Assembly: GCA_902588315.1 (NCBI GenBank)
Contig: CACIOP010000003.1
Location: 33,329-97,328 of the forward strand
Source: an uncultured Pelagibacteraceae bacterium
GTDB taxonomy: Bacteria; Pseudomonadota; Alphaproteobacteria; Pelagibacterales; Pelagibacteraceae
Direction of reading: 5' to 3'
DNA: 64,000 bases
Positions 1-9,844 of this stretch are shown here, one piece after another (position 1 is the first letter of the stretch; the number at the start of each line of letters is the position of its first letter). Made by a program: the position numbers and the translations under genes. The notes under the pieces were generated by a model. That model worked only from the letters and a program-made list of their open reading frames with translations. It did no database searches and was not told the origin of the DNA.

Positions 1-503
1 ATCAAAATAATAAAAGATTTTATTCAAAAAAAATAAAATCTTTAGAAAGTACAAAAAAATACTTTCAAGAAAGTCAGTCTTTGACTGGAGTTGAATTAAA
101 AGAGTTTTCTCTATTATACTTGGTGATAAATAACCTAGATTTGTTGCAAGCAAATATTCATCTGATTGAAAATATTAAATTATTTACTGAGTTTAATAAA
201 AAAATATTTGAAATGATTGTTGAAAAATTAAAATCTGGTTCACAAATTATAATTGAAGATCTTAATTTAGATATTCAATTAATAGAAAAAATAAACAAAT
301 TTGCCCCAATCAAACATATTCTAAAAAATCAATCTAAGGATAATCAAAAAATAATCGAATTATTAGAGGACATCTCTAGAGATTTGATGAATTATGATCT
401 TGAGTTCAGAATCCAGGAATTAGAATCGAAGTTTTCTGTTGATATGAGCGAGTCTACATTTAATGAGTTAAAAGAGCTCAAAAAAAAGCAGAATCTCAAT
501 TAA
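1..503 (+). CDS. dnaG: DNA primase DnaG, C-terminal part (5' truncated by window edge)
   Basis: Open frame continues upstream of the listed ORF to base 3; helical C-terminal domain-like sequence immediately upstream of rpoD, the usual dnaG-rpoD order. Confidence 0.75.
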   Translation, partial: QNNKRFYSKKIKSLESTKKYFQESQSLTGVELKEFSLLYLVINNLDLLQANIHLIENIKLFTEFNKKIFEMIVEKLKSGSQIIIEDLNLDIQLIEKINKFAPIKHILKNQSKDNQKIIELLEDISRDLMNYDLEFRIQELESKFSVDMSESTFNELKELKKKQNLN

Positions 504-570
504 ACTGACTAAATTAGTAATAGATTTTTATATAATTGACATTATATAAGACCTTTAAATTCAAACTATC

Positions 571-2394
571 GTGGAAAGAATTATTACAAAATCATTTGCT
601 AGACTTATGGGTCGAGGAACCCATAGAGGTTTTATCACTTATGAAGAATTGAGTAAATCTTTAGGAAAAAGAAATTTATCTGATGAAAATTTATCTCAAG
701 CATTCATTCATATTTTAGATGAAAACATCACTTTAGTTGAAAAAAAATCAGACTTTAAGGTTTTAAGAAAAAAAGAAAATTCGAATAAAGAAGAGGGTAA
801 AACTATTGAGAAGAGTGATGATCCGATAAGAATGTATTTACGTGAAATGGGTGGAGTTGAGTTGCTATCCAGAGAAGGTGAAATTGCAATTGCTAAAAGA
901 ATTGAGGCTGGTAAAGATGTAATGCTTATTGCATTATCTCAAAGCCCAATTACAGCCCAACAGTTTTTCGAATGGAATAATAAATTACAAAAAGATGAAA
1001 TTTTAGTAAGGGAGATAATTGATATAGATACTAATTATATGGAAGATGAGTCAACTGGTCCAAGCGCAAAACAAAAGAATGCTGGTGAGGGAGAAAAAGA
1101 AGAAGGCTCGTCAGACGATGAGGAAGATTTTAACCCTACACTTGCTGCAATGGAAACAGAGATAAAACCAAAGGTTTTAAAAACAGTTAATACACTTACT
1201 AAGGAATATTCTAAATTAATAAAGTATCAAAAAGATAAACTGGAATGTGTCTTGAATTCCCAAACTTTTTCACCTGCAAAAGAAAAAGGATATGAAAAAA
1301 TTGTAAAAGATATTTTAGAAAATATTAAATCACTTCAGTTGTCTCCAGCAGTCTTGGAAGATCTAGTTCAAAAACATTATATAGAAAATAAAAAAATAAT
1401 ATCTTTAGAAGGTAATTTATTAAGATTAGCGATGGACCATAAAATTTCTAGAAATGAGTTTGTCAAATTTTATGTAGGAAATGAAATCAACCCTAATCTA
1501 AAAAAATTTTTAGATACTAATACTGTTTGGAAACAGTTTTTTATTAAAAATAAGGATGAATTTAAAAATATAAGAGATAGGTTGGTTGAAATTAGCCATA
1601 AATTAGAAATTTCAGTAACTGATTTTAAAAAATTAGTTAGTAGAGTTCAAAAAGGAGAAAAAGAATCTAGGCTAGCAAAAAAAGAAATGGTCGAAGCTAA
1701 TCTAAGATTAGTGATATCGATTGCAAAAAAATATACAAATCGTGGTTTACAATTCTTGGATTTAATTCAAGAAGGAAATATAGGTTTAATGAAAGCAGTT
1801 GACAAATTTGAGTATAGGAGAGGATATAAGTTTTCAACTTATGCAACCTGGTGGATTAGACAGGCAATAACACGTTCGATAGCAGACCAAGCAAGAACAA
1901 TAAGAATACCTGTTCATATGATTGAGACAATAAACAAGATTGTTAGAACGCAAAGATTAATTTTAAGTGAATTTGGGAGAGAGGCTACTCCAGAAGAACT
2001 AGCTAAAAAACTAAGAATGCCACTAGATAAAGTCAGAAAGGTGTTGAAAATTTCAAAAGAGCCTGTTTCTTTAGAGAAGCCAGTTGGAGATGAGGAAGAT
2101 AGTAGTTTGGGAGATTTCATAGAGGATACAAAAGCACTAGCTCCATTGGAACAGGCAATAAAATCTAATCTCGGGGAAGCTACAACAAAAATTTTATCAA
2201 CCTTAACACCTCGTGAAGAAAGAGTTTTAAGAATGAGATTTGGAGTAGGTATGAACACAGATCATACTCTTGAGGAAGTGGGTTTACAATTTTCTGTTAC
2301 AAGAGAAAGAATAAGACAAATTGAGGCGAAAGCTCTCAGAAAGCTTAAGCATCCAAGTAGATCAAAACAATTGAAGAGTTTTTTGGAAAGTTAA
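571..2394 (+). CDS. rpoD: RNA polymerase primary sigma factor RpoD (sigma-70)
   Basis: Regions 2-4 clear: [74 protein letters not shown] and [23 protein letters not shown] start. Confidence 0.97.
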   Translation: MERIITKSFARLMGRGTHRGFITYEELSKSLGKRNLSDENLSQAFIHILDENITLVEKKSDFKVLRKKENSNKEEGKTIEKSDDPIRMYLREMGGVELLSREGEIAIAKRIEAGKDVMLIALSQSPITAQQFFEWNNKLQKDEILVREIIDIDTNYMEDESTGPSAKQKNAGEGEKEEGSSDDEEDFNPTLAAMETEIKPKVLKTVNTLTKEYSKLIKYQKDKLECVLNSQTFSPAKEKGYEKIVKDILENIKSLQLSPAVLEDLVQKHYIENKKIISLEGNLLRLAMDHKISRNEFVKFYVGNEINPNLKKFLDTNTVWKQFFIKNKDEFKNIRDRLVEISHKLEISVTDFKKLVSRVQKGEKESRLAKKEMVEANLRLVISIAKKYTNRGLQFLDLIQEGNIGLMKAVDKFEYRRGYKFSTYATWWIRQAITRSIADQARTIRIPVHMIETINKIVRTQRLILSEFGREATPEELAKKLRMPLDKVRKVLKISKEPVSLEKPVGDEEDSSLGDFIEDTKALAPLEQAIKSNLGEATTKILSTLTPREERVLRMRFGVGMNTDHTLEEVGLQFSVTRERIRQIEAKALRKLKHPSRSKQLKSFLES

Positions 2395-2398
2395 TTGA

Positions 2399-2473
2399 GG
2401 GCCGTTAGCTCAATAGTAGAGTACTGCATTGACATTGCAGGGGTAGTTGGAGCGTAACCAACACGGCCCACCA
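2399..2473 (+). tRNA. tRNA-Val(GAC), atypical D- and T-loops
   Basis: Full cloverleaf by hand: acceptor GGGCCGT/ACGGCCC, D stem GCTC/GAGT, anticodon arm CTGCA-TTGACAT-TGCAG, T stem GTTGG/CCAAC, encoded CCA. Confidence 0.85.
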
Positions 2474-2530
2474 ATAATAAATTATCTTTAATTGATATGT
2501 TAAAAAAAATAGTATAACTAATTGTCATTT

Positions 2531-2607
2531 GGGCCTGTAGCTCAGTTGGTTAGAGCAGTACACTCATAATGTATTGGTCCCAGGTTCGAGTCCTGGCGGG
2601 CCCACCA
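2531..2607 (+). tRNA. tRNA with CAT anticodon (probably tRNA-Ile2, lysidine type; elongator Met is the alternative)
   Basis: Acceptor GGGCCTG/CGGGCCC, anticodon loop CTCATAA, canonical T-arm CCAGGTTCGAGTCCTGG, CCA encoded; C4:G69 and C5:G68 pairs fit TilS substrates. Confidence 0.9.
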
Positions 2608-2754
2608 AATCCAGTAAAATCAACGTTTAGAAATCTTGAGAATATAGATGAATTAAAAAGGAATTTAAAATGGTTTCTGAAAGAAAAAGATATAATTAAT
2701 GCATGTAATTCTGTAATGGAAGATCATTTGGTCAACTGGAAATCAAACCTGTAA
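2608..2754 (+). pseudogene. Possible 3' remnant of a GntR/FadR-family regulator (FCD-domain C-terminus)
   Basis: Frame directly abutting the tRNA CCA reads ...ELKRNLKWFLKEKDIINACNSVMEDHLVNWKSNL*, similar in pattern to FCD C-termini (L..al...D...A...M..HL); no start codon other than inside the tRNA. Confidence 0.35.
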
Positions 2755-2801
2755 TTTAGACAAAAGAGATAATAGAATATAATAACTATTCTAGATAAAT
2801 G

Positions 2802-4562
2802 TTATATATTTAATATTCGATCAGTCATTTCTTCCCTCTGAATATTCTTATTATTATGCATTTTTTTTATTGGAAGATTAAATTCGTCAATATAGTGATC
2901 CCAAAAATCAGTATTGGCTCTTATTTTATTTACTTGTTCATAGTGATATTTCATTTCATCAATTTTTCCTAATTTTTCGAAGCACTTAGAGGCAAAATAA
3001 TGTGCGAACAAATGATCAGATTTAACATTAATAACATTATGAAAACTTTCGATAGCAGTTTTGTAATTTCCAAGTCTGTAGTTTGAGTTATAAACAAAAT
3101 TAAGCTCTAAATTCATATAATAAGTCATGTATTGCACATATTCTGATGTCAAATGTTCTGTTTCAATAACTGCTCTTTTATAGTTTGCTCTAATTGGAGG
3201 AATTTTATAATATTTTTTATCCATAACAGTTTGATGCATTTCACTACCTGGTATTGGTGTGGCAATAAAAACCCTAAACCAATCAGCATAAATTGTTTTT
3301 AAAAATTCCCTACTGTCTTCTATGTCTTTTTTTGTTTCTCCTGGCATTCCAATAACTATATTGCAGTCCGTATAAATTCCAATTTTTCTACAATTCTCAA
3401 CAACAATAGGTATTTTCTCTAACTTTAAAGGTTTTCTCATTTCTTCTCTTAAAACTCTCATGCTTCCACTTTCAACAGGAAGAACCAATTCATCAACACC
3501 CATTTTTTTTATTAACTTTAAAAACTCAAAATCTAAGGCATAAATTGCTAAAGCATTTTGAAAAAACATTTTTAATTTTTCTTTACCTATAACCTCAACG
3601 ATTTCATATGGACGCTTTTTACCTGCCATAAAATGATCATCTTGAATTACTACTCCTCCAACTCCATAACGCTGAACTAATTTTTCAAGATCTTCTTTAA
3701 CTCTTTCCTTACTCTGGTATCTCATATCTCTTCCATGGGCGGCATGTGATGCACAAAATGTACATTTAAATGGACAGCCTCTTGAAGTCATAATTGGTAT
3801 ACTATAATTATTCAAAATTTTAACATTTGATTGGTTTGTTTCCTCAACATTAGTCACGTTATATCTATTAGAAGTCGGGTTTAATTTGTAGCCTTCTAGG
3901 TCCAATATATCGTAATCCAAAAAAGGAATTTCATCTAAATCATTTATAAAATTGTGCGATAATTTTAATCTATTATTTGTTTTTTTTTCATTTTCTATTT
4001 TTTTATGTGTTGCCCATGAGTTGCTTGTTTCAAAATAATTAATCTTATTTTCAGACTTTAACATTTCTAATAAAGGTTTTTCACCTTCACCAAAACAAAC
4101 TGCATCAACAAAAATTGAATCTTCCAAAATTTCTCTAAACATTGATGTCGGTAGATTTCCACCAACAATTAAAATTGCATTTGGAAATATTTCCTTAGAT
4201 AATTCAGCTAAGTCTAAAATACTTTGATACGCTGGTGTAAATAAAGATGAAATTCCAATAATCGTAGGATTAAAATCTATATTATTTTTATTTTGTAAAA
4301 ATTTTTTAAAATATTCTTTAAATGAAGTATAATTAAACTCACTCTCTTTATTGAGTTCGACATTAAAATCTATAGCGGATGTTTCAATAGGAAAATGTTC
4401 TTTGATGTAAGCACTTAAGGAAATTATTCCAAGAGGGATATCAGTTATTATTGATCCAAAAGATTTATTTCCTTTTTTTATGGTACTTATATTTTTAGGT
4501 GGGTTTACAAAATCATTAAATTCTATATTTGGTGGGACTAAAAAAACTAATCTATCTTGCAT
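2802..4562 (-). CDS. B12-binding-domain radical SAM protein with C-terminal TPR-like region
   Basis: CxxxCxxC motif SRGCPFKCTFC; N-terminal B12-binding-like Rossmann region (IIGISSLFTPAY...ILIVGGNLPT); C-terminal TPR-like segment. Confidence 0.85.
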   Translation of the reverse strand: MQDRLVFLVPPNIEFNDFVNPPKNISTIKKGNKSFGSIITDIPLGIISLSAYIKEHFPIETSAIDFNVELNKESEFNYTSFKEYFKKFLQNKNNIDFNPTIIGISSLFTPAYQSILDLAELSKEIFPNAILIVGGNLPTSMFREILEDSIFVDAVCFGEGEKPLLEMLKSENKINYFETSNSWATHKKIENEKKTNNRLKLSHNFINDLDEIPFLDYDILDLEGYKLNPTSNRYNVTNVEETNQSNVKILNNYSIPIMTSRGCPFKCTFCASHAAHGRDMRYQSKERVKEDLEKLVQRYGVGGVVIQDDHFMAGKKRPYEIVEVIGKEKLKMFFQNALAIYALDFEFLKLIKKMGVDELVLPVESGSMRVLREEMRKPLKLEKIPIVVENCRKIGIYTDCNIVIGMPGETKKDIEDSREFLKTIYADWFRVFIATPIPGSEMHQTVMDKKYYKIPPIRANYKRAVIETEHLTSEYVQYMTYYMNLELNFVYNSNYRLGNYKTAIESFHNVINVKSDHLFAHYFASKCFEKLGKIDEMKYHYEQVNKIRANTDFWDHYIDEFNLPIKKMHNNKNIQREEMTDRILNI

Positions 4563-4608
4563 AAATTTTTACTAGTTATATTTTACAATCTATGTATTTT
4601 TAAAAATT

Positions 4609-6477
4609 ATGATAAAAATTTCAATTTTCATAACTTTAATTACATTTTTATTTAATTATAATAACCCATTATTAGCAGCAAATCTTAACGAGTGTAAATG
4701 GCAAAATCGGACTAATATTCCATGTGTTGAAATCAAGAAACATATCTCAAATACCTCAAAATTCGCTAAATCTAATATTAATAGTGTTTTATTTACAAAA
4801 AAAGAAATTGAGGAAATTGGTGCTATTGATTTAATAGATATTCTAAAATTTGTACCAGGTATAAACATAACCCAATCCGGTCCTAAAGGTCAGCAAGCCT
4901 CTGTTTTTATGAATGGAACAGGCTCGAACCACACCTTGGTTATGATTAATGGAATTCCTATAAATGATCAATCAACCACACAAGGACTTCATGATTTTGG
5001 TGTAGATTTTTTACAAACAGTTCAACAAATTGAAATTTATCCTGGTTCAAGCGCAGTTAACTTTGGAGCTAATTCAATTGGAGGTGTAGTAAATATAATC
5101 TTAACTGGAGATTATAAGGAATCAGTTTCTCTTTCAAAAGATAAGAACTCAGGTCAAGAATTTTCAGGAAACAAAACATTTGTATATGATAATTCATCAT
5201 TAAATGTAAAAATAGGTAATGTAAAAAATAAAAGCATAAGTGCCAGAGGAAATGTTTCTAATGAAAAAGATGCCTTAAATAACTACTCAACAAACATCAA
5301 TTATGAAAAATTTATAAATGATAATGTAAGAATTTTTAATACAACTTACTTAAGACAAACTAAAGCAGAGTATGATAATTCTAATGTTAATCAGACAGGC
5401 TATGAAGGTGACAATAAGATGGGATCACTTCAATTTGGTTTAGAGAAACAGCTTGATTCACAAAAAAATAATTATATTTTTTATTATAATATTTATGACA
5501 GAGAATATGACGAAAGAGGAACTATCGATACATATAAAAGCCAAGTTTTAGGTTTAAAATATGATATTTCAAGATTAGTTAATCAAACAATTTCTTTTGG
5601 CGCAGGATCTGAATATAAATATGACTGGGGAAGTTTTAATAATAAAGGATCGTATGAAGCATCAACCAAGGGAAATTCTGACAATCTTGCTATTTACGGT
5701 AATTTAGGTTTTAATTTTTTACAAAATTCAAACATTTCTTTTTTTGCAAGAAGTGACAAGCATAAACACGCTGGGAAAAATAATTCTTATAAATTAAATT
5801 TTGATCAAAACTTTGGTAGCTTTAATTTAGGAGCATCATACATGAATAGTATGAGAAACCCTACACTTTACGAAATGTTTGGAACTGATAATTATGGATA
5901 TTCAGGTAATATTAACTTAAAACCTGAAAAAAGTAATACTTATGAAGTTTATTCAAATATAATTTTTAATGAAAATTTCAATTTATCTTTAAGAGCTTTC
6001 AGAGCTAACATAAAAGATAATATTGAATATATAGACAATAAGTATCAAAATGATACTGATAATATTAATTTGAATCAATCTGGATTTAATAATCAACTGA
6101 AAATTAAACTTAAAAATAAAAGTATAAATTTATTTTCTTCCTTTTTATCATCAAAAAAAGAAAACAATGCAGATCAATTAAGAAGACCAGAAAAAAATTA
6201 TGGTTTAATCATCAAAAGTAAAATTACTAACAATTTTTTTGGAGATTTAGATTTTAATCTTATGTACAATCACTATGGAAAGCACTTTGATACACATTCC
6301 TCCAACTTTAGCACTATAGAATTAGATAGCACCGATTTGATTGATTTAAAGGTTTCAAAGAAACTATTTAATAGTAATTTTTTTGTTAAGATCTCAAACA
6401 TATTAAATGAAAATTATCAAAGGCCTCATGGGTATAATCAAGATAAGAGATTGATTAGATTTGGAATTAAATATTAA
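4609..6477 (+). CDS. TonB-dependent outer membrane receptor (BtuB-like)
   Basis: Signal peptide; plug domain (IDILKFVPGINITQSGPKGQQASVFMNGTGSNHTLVMINGIPIND...VQQIEIYPGSSAVNFGANSIGGVVNIIL); beta-barrel ending in aromatic-rich C-terminus. Confidence 0.9.
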   Translation: MIKISIFITLITFLFNYNNPLLAANLNECKWQNRTNIPCVEIKKHISNTSKFAKSNINSVLFTKKEIEEIGAIDLIDILKFVPGINITQSGPKGQQASVFMNGTGSNHTLVMINGIPINDQSTTQGLHDFGVDFLQTVQQIEIYPGSSAVNFGANSIGGVVNIILTGDYKESVSLSKDKNSGQEFSGNKTFVYDNSSLNVKIGNVKNKSISARGNVSNEKDALNNYSTNINYEKFINDNVRIFNTTYLRQTKAEYDNSNVNQTGYEGDNKMGSLQFGLEKQLDSQKNNYIFYYNIYDREYDERGTIDTYKSQVLGLKYDISRLVNQTISFGAGSEYKYDWGSFNNKGSYEASTKGNSDNLAIYGNLGFNFLQNSNISFFARSDKHKHAGKNNSYKLNFDQNFGSFNLGASYMNSMRNPTLYEMFGTDNYGYSGNINLKPEKSNTYEVYSNIIFNENFNLSLRAFRANIKDNIEYIDNKYQNDTDNINLNQSGFNNQLKIKLKNKSINLFSSFLSSKKENNADQLRRPEKNYGLIIKSKITNNFFGDLDFNLMYNHYGKHFDTHSSNFSTIELDSTDLIDLKVSKKLFNSNFFVKISNILNENYQRPHGYNQDKRLIRFGIKY

Positions 6478-6515
6478 ATAATTGTTTTCAAAAAATTAAA
6501 TGATAAATTAAATCT

Positions 6516-7004
6516 ATGCATTATTTTAAAGTCACATTGGCTCTTTTAGTTGTTTTATCCGTAAGCAGATTTATCCCACACCCACCAAATTTTACAACCT
6601 TACTAGCTTTGAGTTTTTATGTACCGGCAGTATTGGGTTTAAGATATATCCCTGTGGTATTAATGTCCTTATTCTTTACAGATTTAATATTAGGACTACA
6701 TTCTTTAATGGTTTTCACATTAAGTAGTATCTTAATTATTGGATTAATTTCAAAATATTTTAATAGATCAATTTTATTTAGATTAACAGGTGCTTTGAGT
6801 GGTGCTGTAATTTTTTATATCATTACAAACTTTGGTGTTTGGTTAAATGGATCTTATGGTTATAATTTAAGTGGATTAATCACTTGTTATATTATGGCTA
6901 TACCTTTTTTTGGTAATACAGTTTTGTCAACATTTCTATATTCGGTATTAATTGAAATTATTTATTTTATTTTTATTCTTAAAAGAAATAAAAGAATTAT
7001 CTAA
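6516..7004 (+). CDS. DUF6580-like integral membrane protein, ECF S-component-like topology
   Basis: Multiple TM segments and SRFIPHPPNFTTLLAL motif; directly downstream of TonB receptor. Confidence 0.65.
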   Translation: MHYFKVTLALLVVLSVSRFIPHPPNFTTLLALSFYVPAVLGLRYIPVVLMSLFFTDLILGLHSLMVFTLSSILIIGLISKYFNRSILFRLTGALSGAVIFYIITNFGVWLNGSYGYNLSGLITCYIMAIPFFGNTVLSTFLYSVLIEIIYFIFILKRNKRII

Positions 7005-7083
7005 ATAAATTTTTCCTCATATCCATTGGAATAGAGGTTTGGCTAGTTAATGCACCACCAAACCTACCTTTAAAATCACTAAA

Positions 7084-7710
7084 CTAATTATTTGAAAATT
7101 CCTCTAAAATTTTAAATAAAGCATCTATATTTCCATCATTAGAATTTAAAATAGATGCAAACTCCTCTTTTTGTGTTCTTGCTAAACTAAGACCCTCAAT
7201 AATTAAATCTCTAATTAAAGGATTATCAGAATTTTTTGTATAGACCCTCCAATCAATTCTAACTTCTGGTCTATCATCAGTGGCAATTAAAATACTATTT
7301 ACAATAGTATAATTATCGTTCAGGATTTGTTTGTTTTTAACTTCAATTTCTGGATTTGTATATTCAGCCAATCTACTTGAAAAACTTTTTAAAAAATAAT
7401 TCTCGAATAAATTTGAGTATGTAATTTTTTGATCATTATTAAGACCTTTTCTTGCAGGGCCTAGAGAGTAGAAACCAACACCTTTTATATCCACAGTTTC
7501 CATTGCTATTAGTTTAAGTTTTTTTATCTTTTCTTCTTTAGAAATATTTTCAGACAATACTTGAGAGGCTCTATTGACTGTCGATTGAATAAATACGTCA
7601 GGCGAAATGGAATATGCAGGATTAAAATTTGTGAAAAATATTATAAAAAAAAGACTTAAAATAATTTTTTTTTTCATTTTAGCACTTATTTTGTATCTAT
7701 TTCTTCCCAA
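7084..7710 (-). CDS. mlaC: MlaC/Ttg2D phospholipid-binding ABC transporter auxiliary protein
   Basis: Signal peptide, VNRASQVLSEN...YSNLFENYFLKSFSSRLAEYTN...VRIDWRVY...IRDLIIEGLSLARTQKEEFASIL. Confidence 0.88.
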   Translation of the reverse strand: MGRNRYKISAKMKKKIILSLFFIIFFTNFNPAYSISPDVFIQSTVNRASQVLSENISKEEKIKKLKLIAMETVDIKGVGFYSLGPARKGLNNDQKITYSNLFENYFLKSFSSRLAEYTNPEIEVKNKQILNDNYTIVNSILIATDDRPEVRIDWRVYTKNSDNPLIRDLIIEGLSLARTQKEEFASILNSNDGNIDALFKILEEFSNN

Positions 7711-8477
7711 TCATCATCTTCTTTATAAATTACTTCTATGCTTCCTCTTTGAATATTTTTAATTTTATTTGCTCTATCTTGAGTATACAAGCTTTTAACC
7801 GATGCATAAAAATCTACGGAATTTGTCTCTAAATTATTTAAAGACTCAATATTGTTTGATCTAAACTCTACGCCAGACAATATTTTTGTAACTGCAAATA
7901 GCTGACTGTCTAAATATTCATTATTACCGTTTACTGAAATGTTATAGTAAGGATCACCCCCCATTACATTTATGAACATTCCTGCAGTGTCTCTAGTTGT
8001 TGATGGTCCCAAAACTGGTAAAACCAAATAACATCCTGGACCAACACCCCAAGTTCCCAAAGTTTGTCCATAATCTTCCTTAACATACACAGGGAAACCC
8101 ATTTCAGATGCGGGATCAAATATACCCAATATTCCAAGTGTTGTGTTTACAACCAGTCTTCCTGTATTTATACCCGCAAGTTTAAAATCACCTTGTAATA
8201 AATTATTTGGAATAGTTATTAAAGTTGAGAGATTATTTAAAACATTTCCAGTTCCTTTTTTTATAGGTGCTGGCAAAGATCTGTATCCCTTTGCAACTGG
8301 TTTTAAAATAGCTTTATCTAAAGTTTGATTAAATGCGAATGTTGCTCTATTTAATGGCTCAAAACAATCTTTTGTAGATTTACTTTTATTTGATAGCTGT
8401 AAGTCACCATCAGATCCTGCTAAAGCATTTGACGTAAGAAATATGAATAAAAAAATAAATTTTAAAAATCTGTTCAT
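7686..8477 (-). CDS. mlaA: MlaA/VacJ outer-membrane lipid asymmetry protein
   Basis: DCFEPLNRATFAFNQTLDKAILKPVAKGYR...NLSTLITIPNNLLQGDFKLAG...LGTWGVGPGCYLVLPVLGPSTTRDTAG. Confidence 0.93.
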   Translation of the reverse strand: MNRFLKFIFLFIFLTSNALAGSDGDLQLSNKSKSTKDCFEPLNRATFAFNQTLDKAILKPVAKGYRSLPAPIKKGTGNVLNNLSTLITIPNNLLQGDFKLAGINTGRLVVNTTLGILGIFDPASEMGFPVYVKEDYGQTLGTWGVGPGCYLVLPVLGPSTTRDTAGMFINVMGGDPYYNISVNGNNEYLDSQLFAVTKILSGVEFRSNNIESLNNLETNSVDFYASVKSLYTQDRANKIKNIQRGSIEVIYKEDDDWEEIDTK

Positions 8478-8578
8478 ATTAAACGAATTATATAGTGTTT
8501 TTGTATTTAAAGTAAATCAAGATTTAGTGCTAAAAATGACTTAAATATGGCTTAAAATAATCTAATAATGCAAATAAA

Positions 8579-9322
8579 ATGAGATTAAAAATTTTTTCTA
8601 ATTATTCACTTAATTTCGATCCTATAAAAAGACACAAAACTGAAATAAAATTTTTAATTTTTCATTATACAGGAATGAAGAATGAATCCAATGCTATTAA
8701 TAAGTTAACTAATTTTAAATCTGATGTCAGCTGCCATTATTTTATAAAAACAAATGGTGAAATATCTGTTATGGTACCTGATTTATATGTTGCATGGCAC
8801 GCTGGTAAATCCAATTGGAAAAACTATAAATCTCTTAATAAATATTCCATTGGGATAGAAATCAACAATCCTGGACATGACTTTAATTATAAAAAATTTT
8901 CTAAAAACCAAATTCAATCTTTAATAAAATTAAGTAAAATATTAATAAAAAAATATAAAATTAATTCTAAAAATATTTTGGGACATTCAGATATAGCCCC
9001 AGAAAGAAAGAAAGATCCAGGAGAAAAATTTCCATGGAAACAGCTCTCAAAGGGGGGTATAGGCTTATGGCACTCATTGTCTATTCATGCATTAAAAAAA
9101 AATAGAAAAGTTGAATTAAATAAAGTTGACAAAAAAATATTTTATCTCAATTTATCAAAAATTGGATACGTGATTAAAAAAACTCAAAATTTAAATAATA
9201 GAAAATTTAATAATTTTATTGTTAAAGCTTTCCAAAGAAGATTTAGACAGGAATTAGTTAATGGAAAGATTGATAAAGAATGTTTCCTTATCAGTAACAA
9301 TTTAGCAAAAAAATTTAATTAA
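8579..9322 (+). CDS. N-acetylmuramoyl-L-alanine amidase (Amidase_2, AmpD/AmiD-like)
   Basis: LIFHYTGM, SCHYFIKTNGEI, AWHAGKSNW, IGIEINNPG, LGHSDIAPERKKDPGEKFPW motifs. Confidence 0.92.
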   Translation: MRLKIFSNYSLNFDPIKRHKTEIKFLIFHYTGMKNESNAINKLTNFKSDVSCHYFIKTNGEISVMVPDLYVAWHAGKSNWKNYKSLNKYSIGIEINNPGHDFNYKKFSKNQIQSLIKLSKILIKKYKINSKNILGHSDIAPERKKDPGEKFPWKQLSKGGIGLWHSLSIHALKKNRKVELNKVDKKIFYLNLSKIGYVIKKTQNLNNRKFNNFIVKAFQRRFRQELVNGKIDKECFLISNNLAKKFN

Positions 9323-9356
9323 ATTCCTTGAATTTTTAAAAATTAGTAATAAGTTA

Positions 9357-9720
9357 ACCTAGCCAGATAAATGACTTATCGCTTTAAATTAATTTTAAAG
9401 AGGAAAGTCCGGGCTCTACAAGGACGCAGTGCCAGGTAATACCTGGCGGGGGAAACCCTAGGGATAGTGCCACAGAAAATAAACCGCCATAACATGGCAA
9501 GGGTGAAAAGGTGTGGTAAGAGCACACCGGTTCTATTGGTAACAATGAACGCTGGAAAACCCCACTGGGAGCAAGACTAAGTAGAGATGACATTGTTGAA
9601 AAACTAAAAGCCGTCCTTGGCTAGTCATCAGGGTTAGTTGCTTGAGCTTAAGAGTGATCTTAAGTCTAGACAAATGATAAGTTTAAAAGACAGAACCCGG
9701 CTTATAGTTTATCTGGCACT
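9357..9720 (+). ncRNA. rnpB: RNase P RNA
   Basis: GAGGAAAGTCCGGGCTC core, GGGAAACCC, ACAGAAAATAAACCGCC, GGTAAGAGCACACCGG, terminal ACAGAACCCGGCTTATAG and closing helix CCAGATAAA/TTTATCTGG. Confidence 0.95.
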
Positions 9721-9844
9721 TCTGATTTAAAAGATAAAAACAGCTCCAATAAAAAATTAAATTTGGATGAAAGTTTCAACGAATAAGCACCATAAAGTAC
9801 TATAAATTATGCTGAGAATCATTGTTTGACTATCATATAAAATA

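Noticed and set aside
1914-2258. 114-aa minus-strand ORF inside rpoD
   Set aside because: Antisense shadow of conserved sigma-70 regions 3-4.
2569-2754. 61-aa ORF starting MYWSQVRVLAGPP
   Set aside because: The first part is translation of the tRNA anticodon/T-arm; only the part after 2607 is kept as a possible gene remnant.
9384-9593. 69-aa minus-strand ORF
   Set aside because: Lies entirely within RNase P RNA; composition reflects RNA structure.
9782-9820. 12-codon ORF MKVSTNKHHKVL* before mraZ, considered as a leader peptide
   Set aside because: Very short, no attenuator hairpin pair seen, no biosynthetic gene downstream; likely chance.
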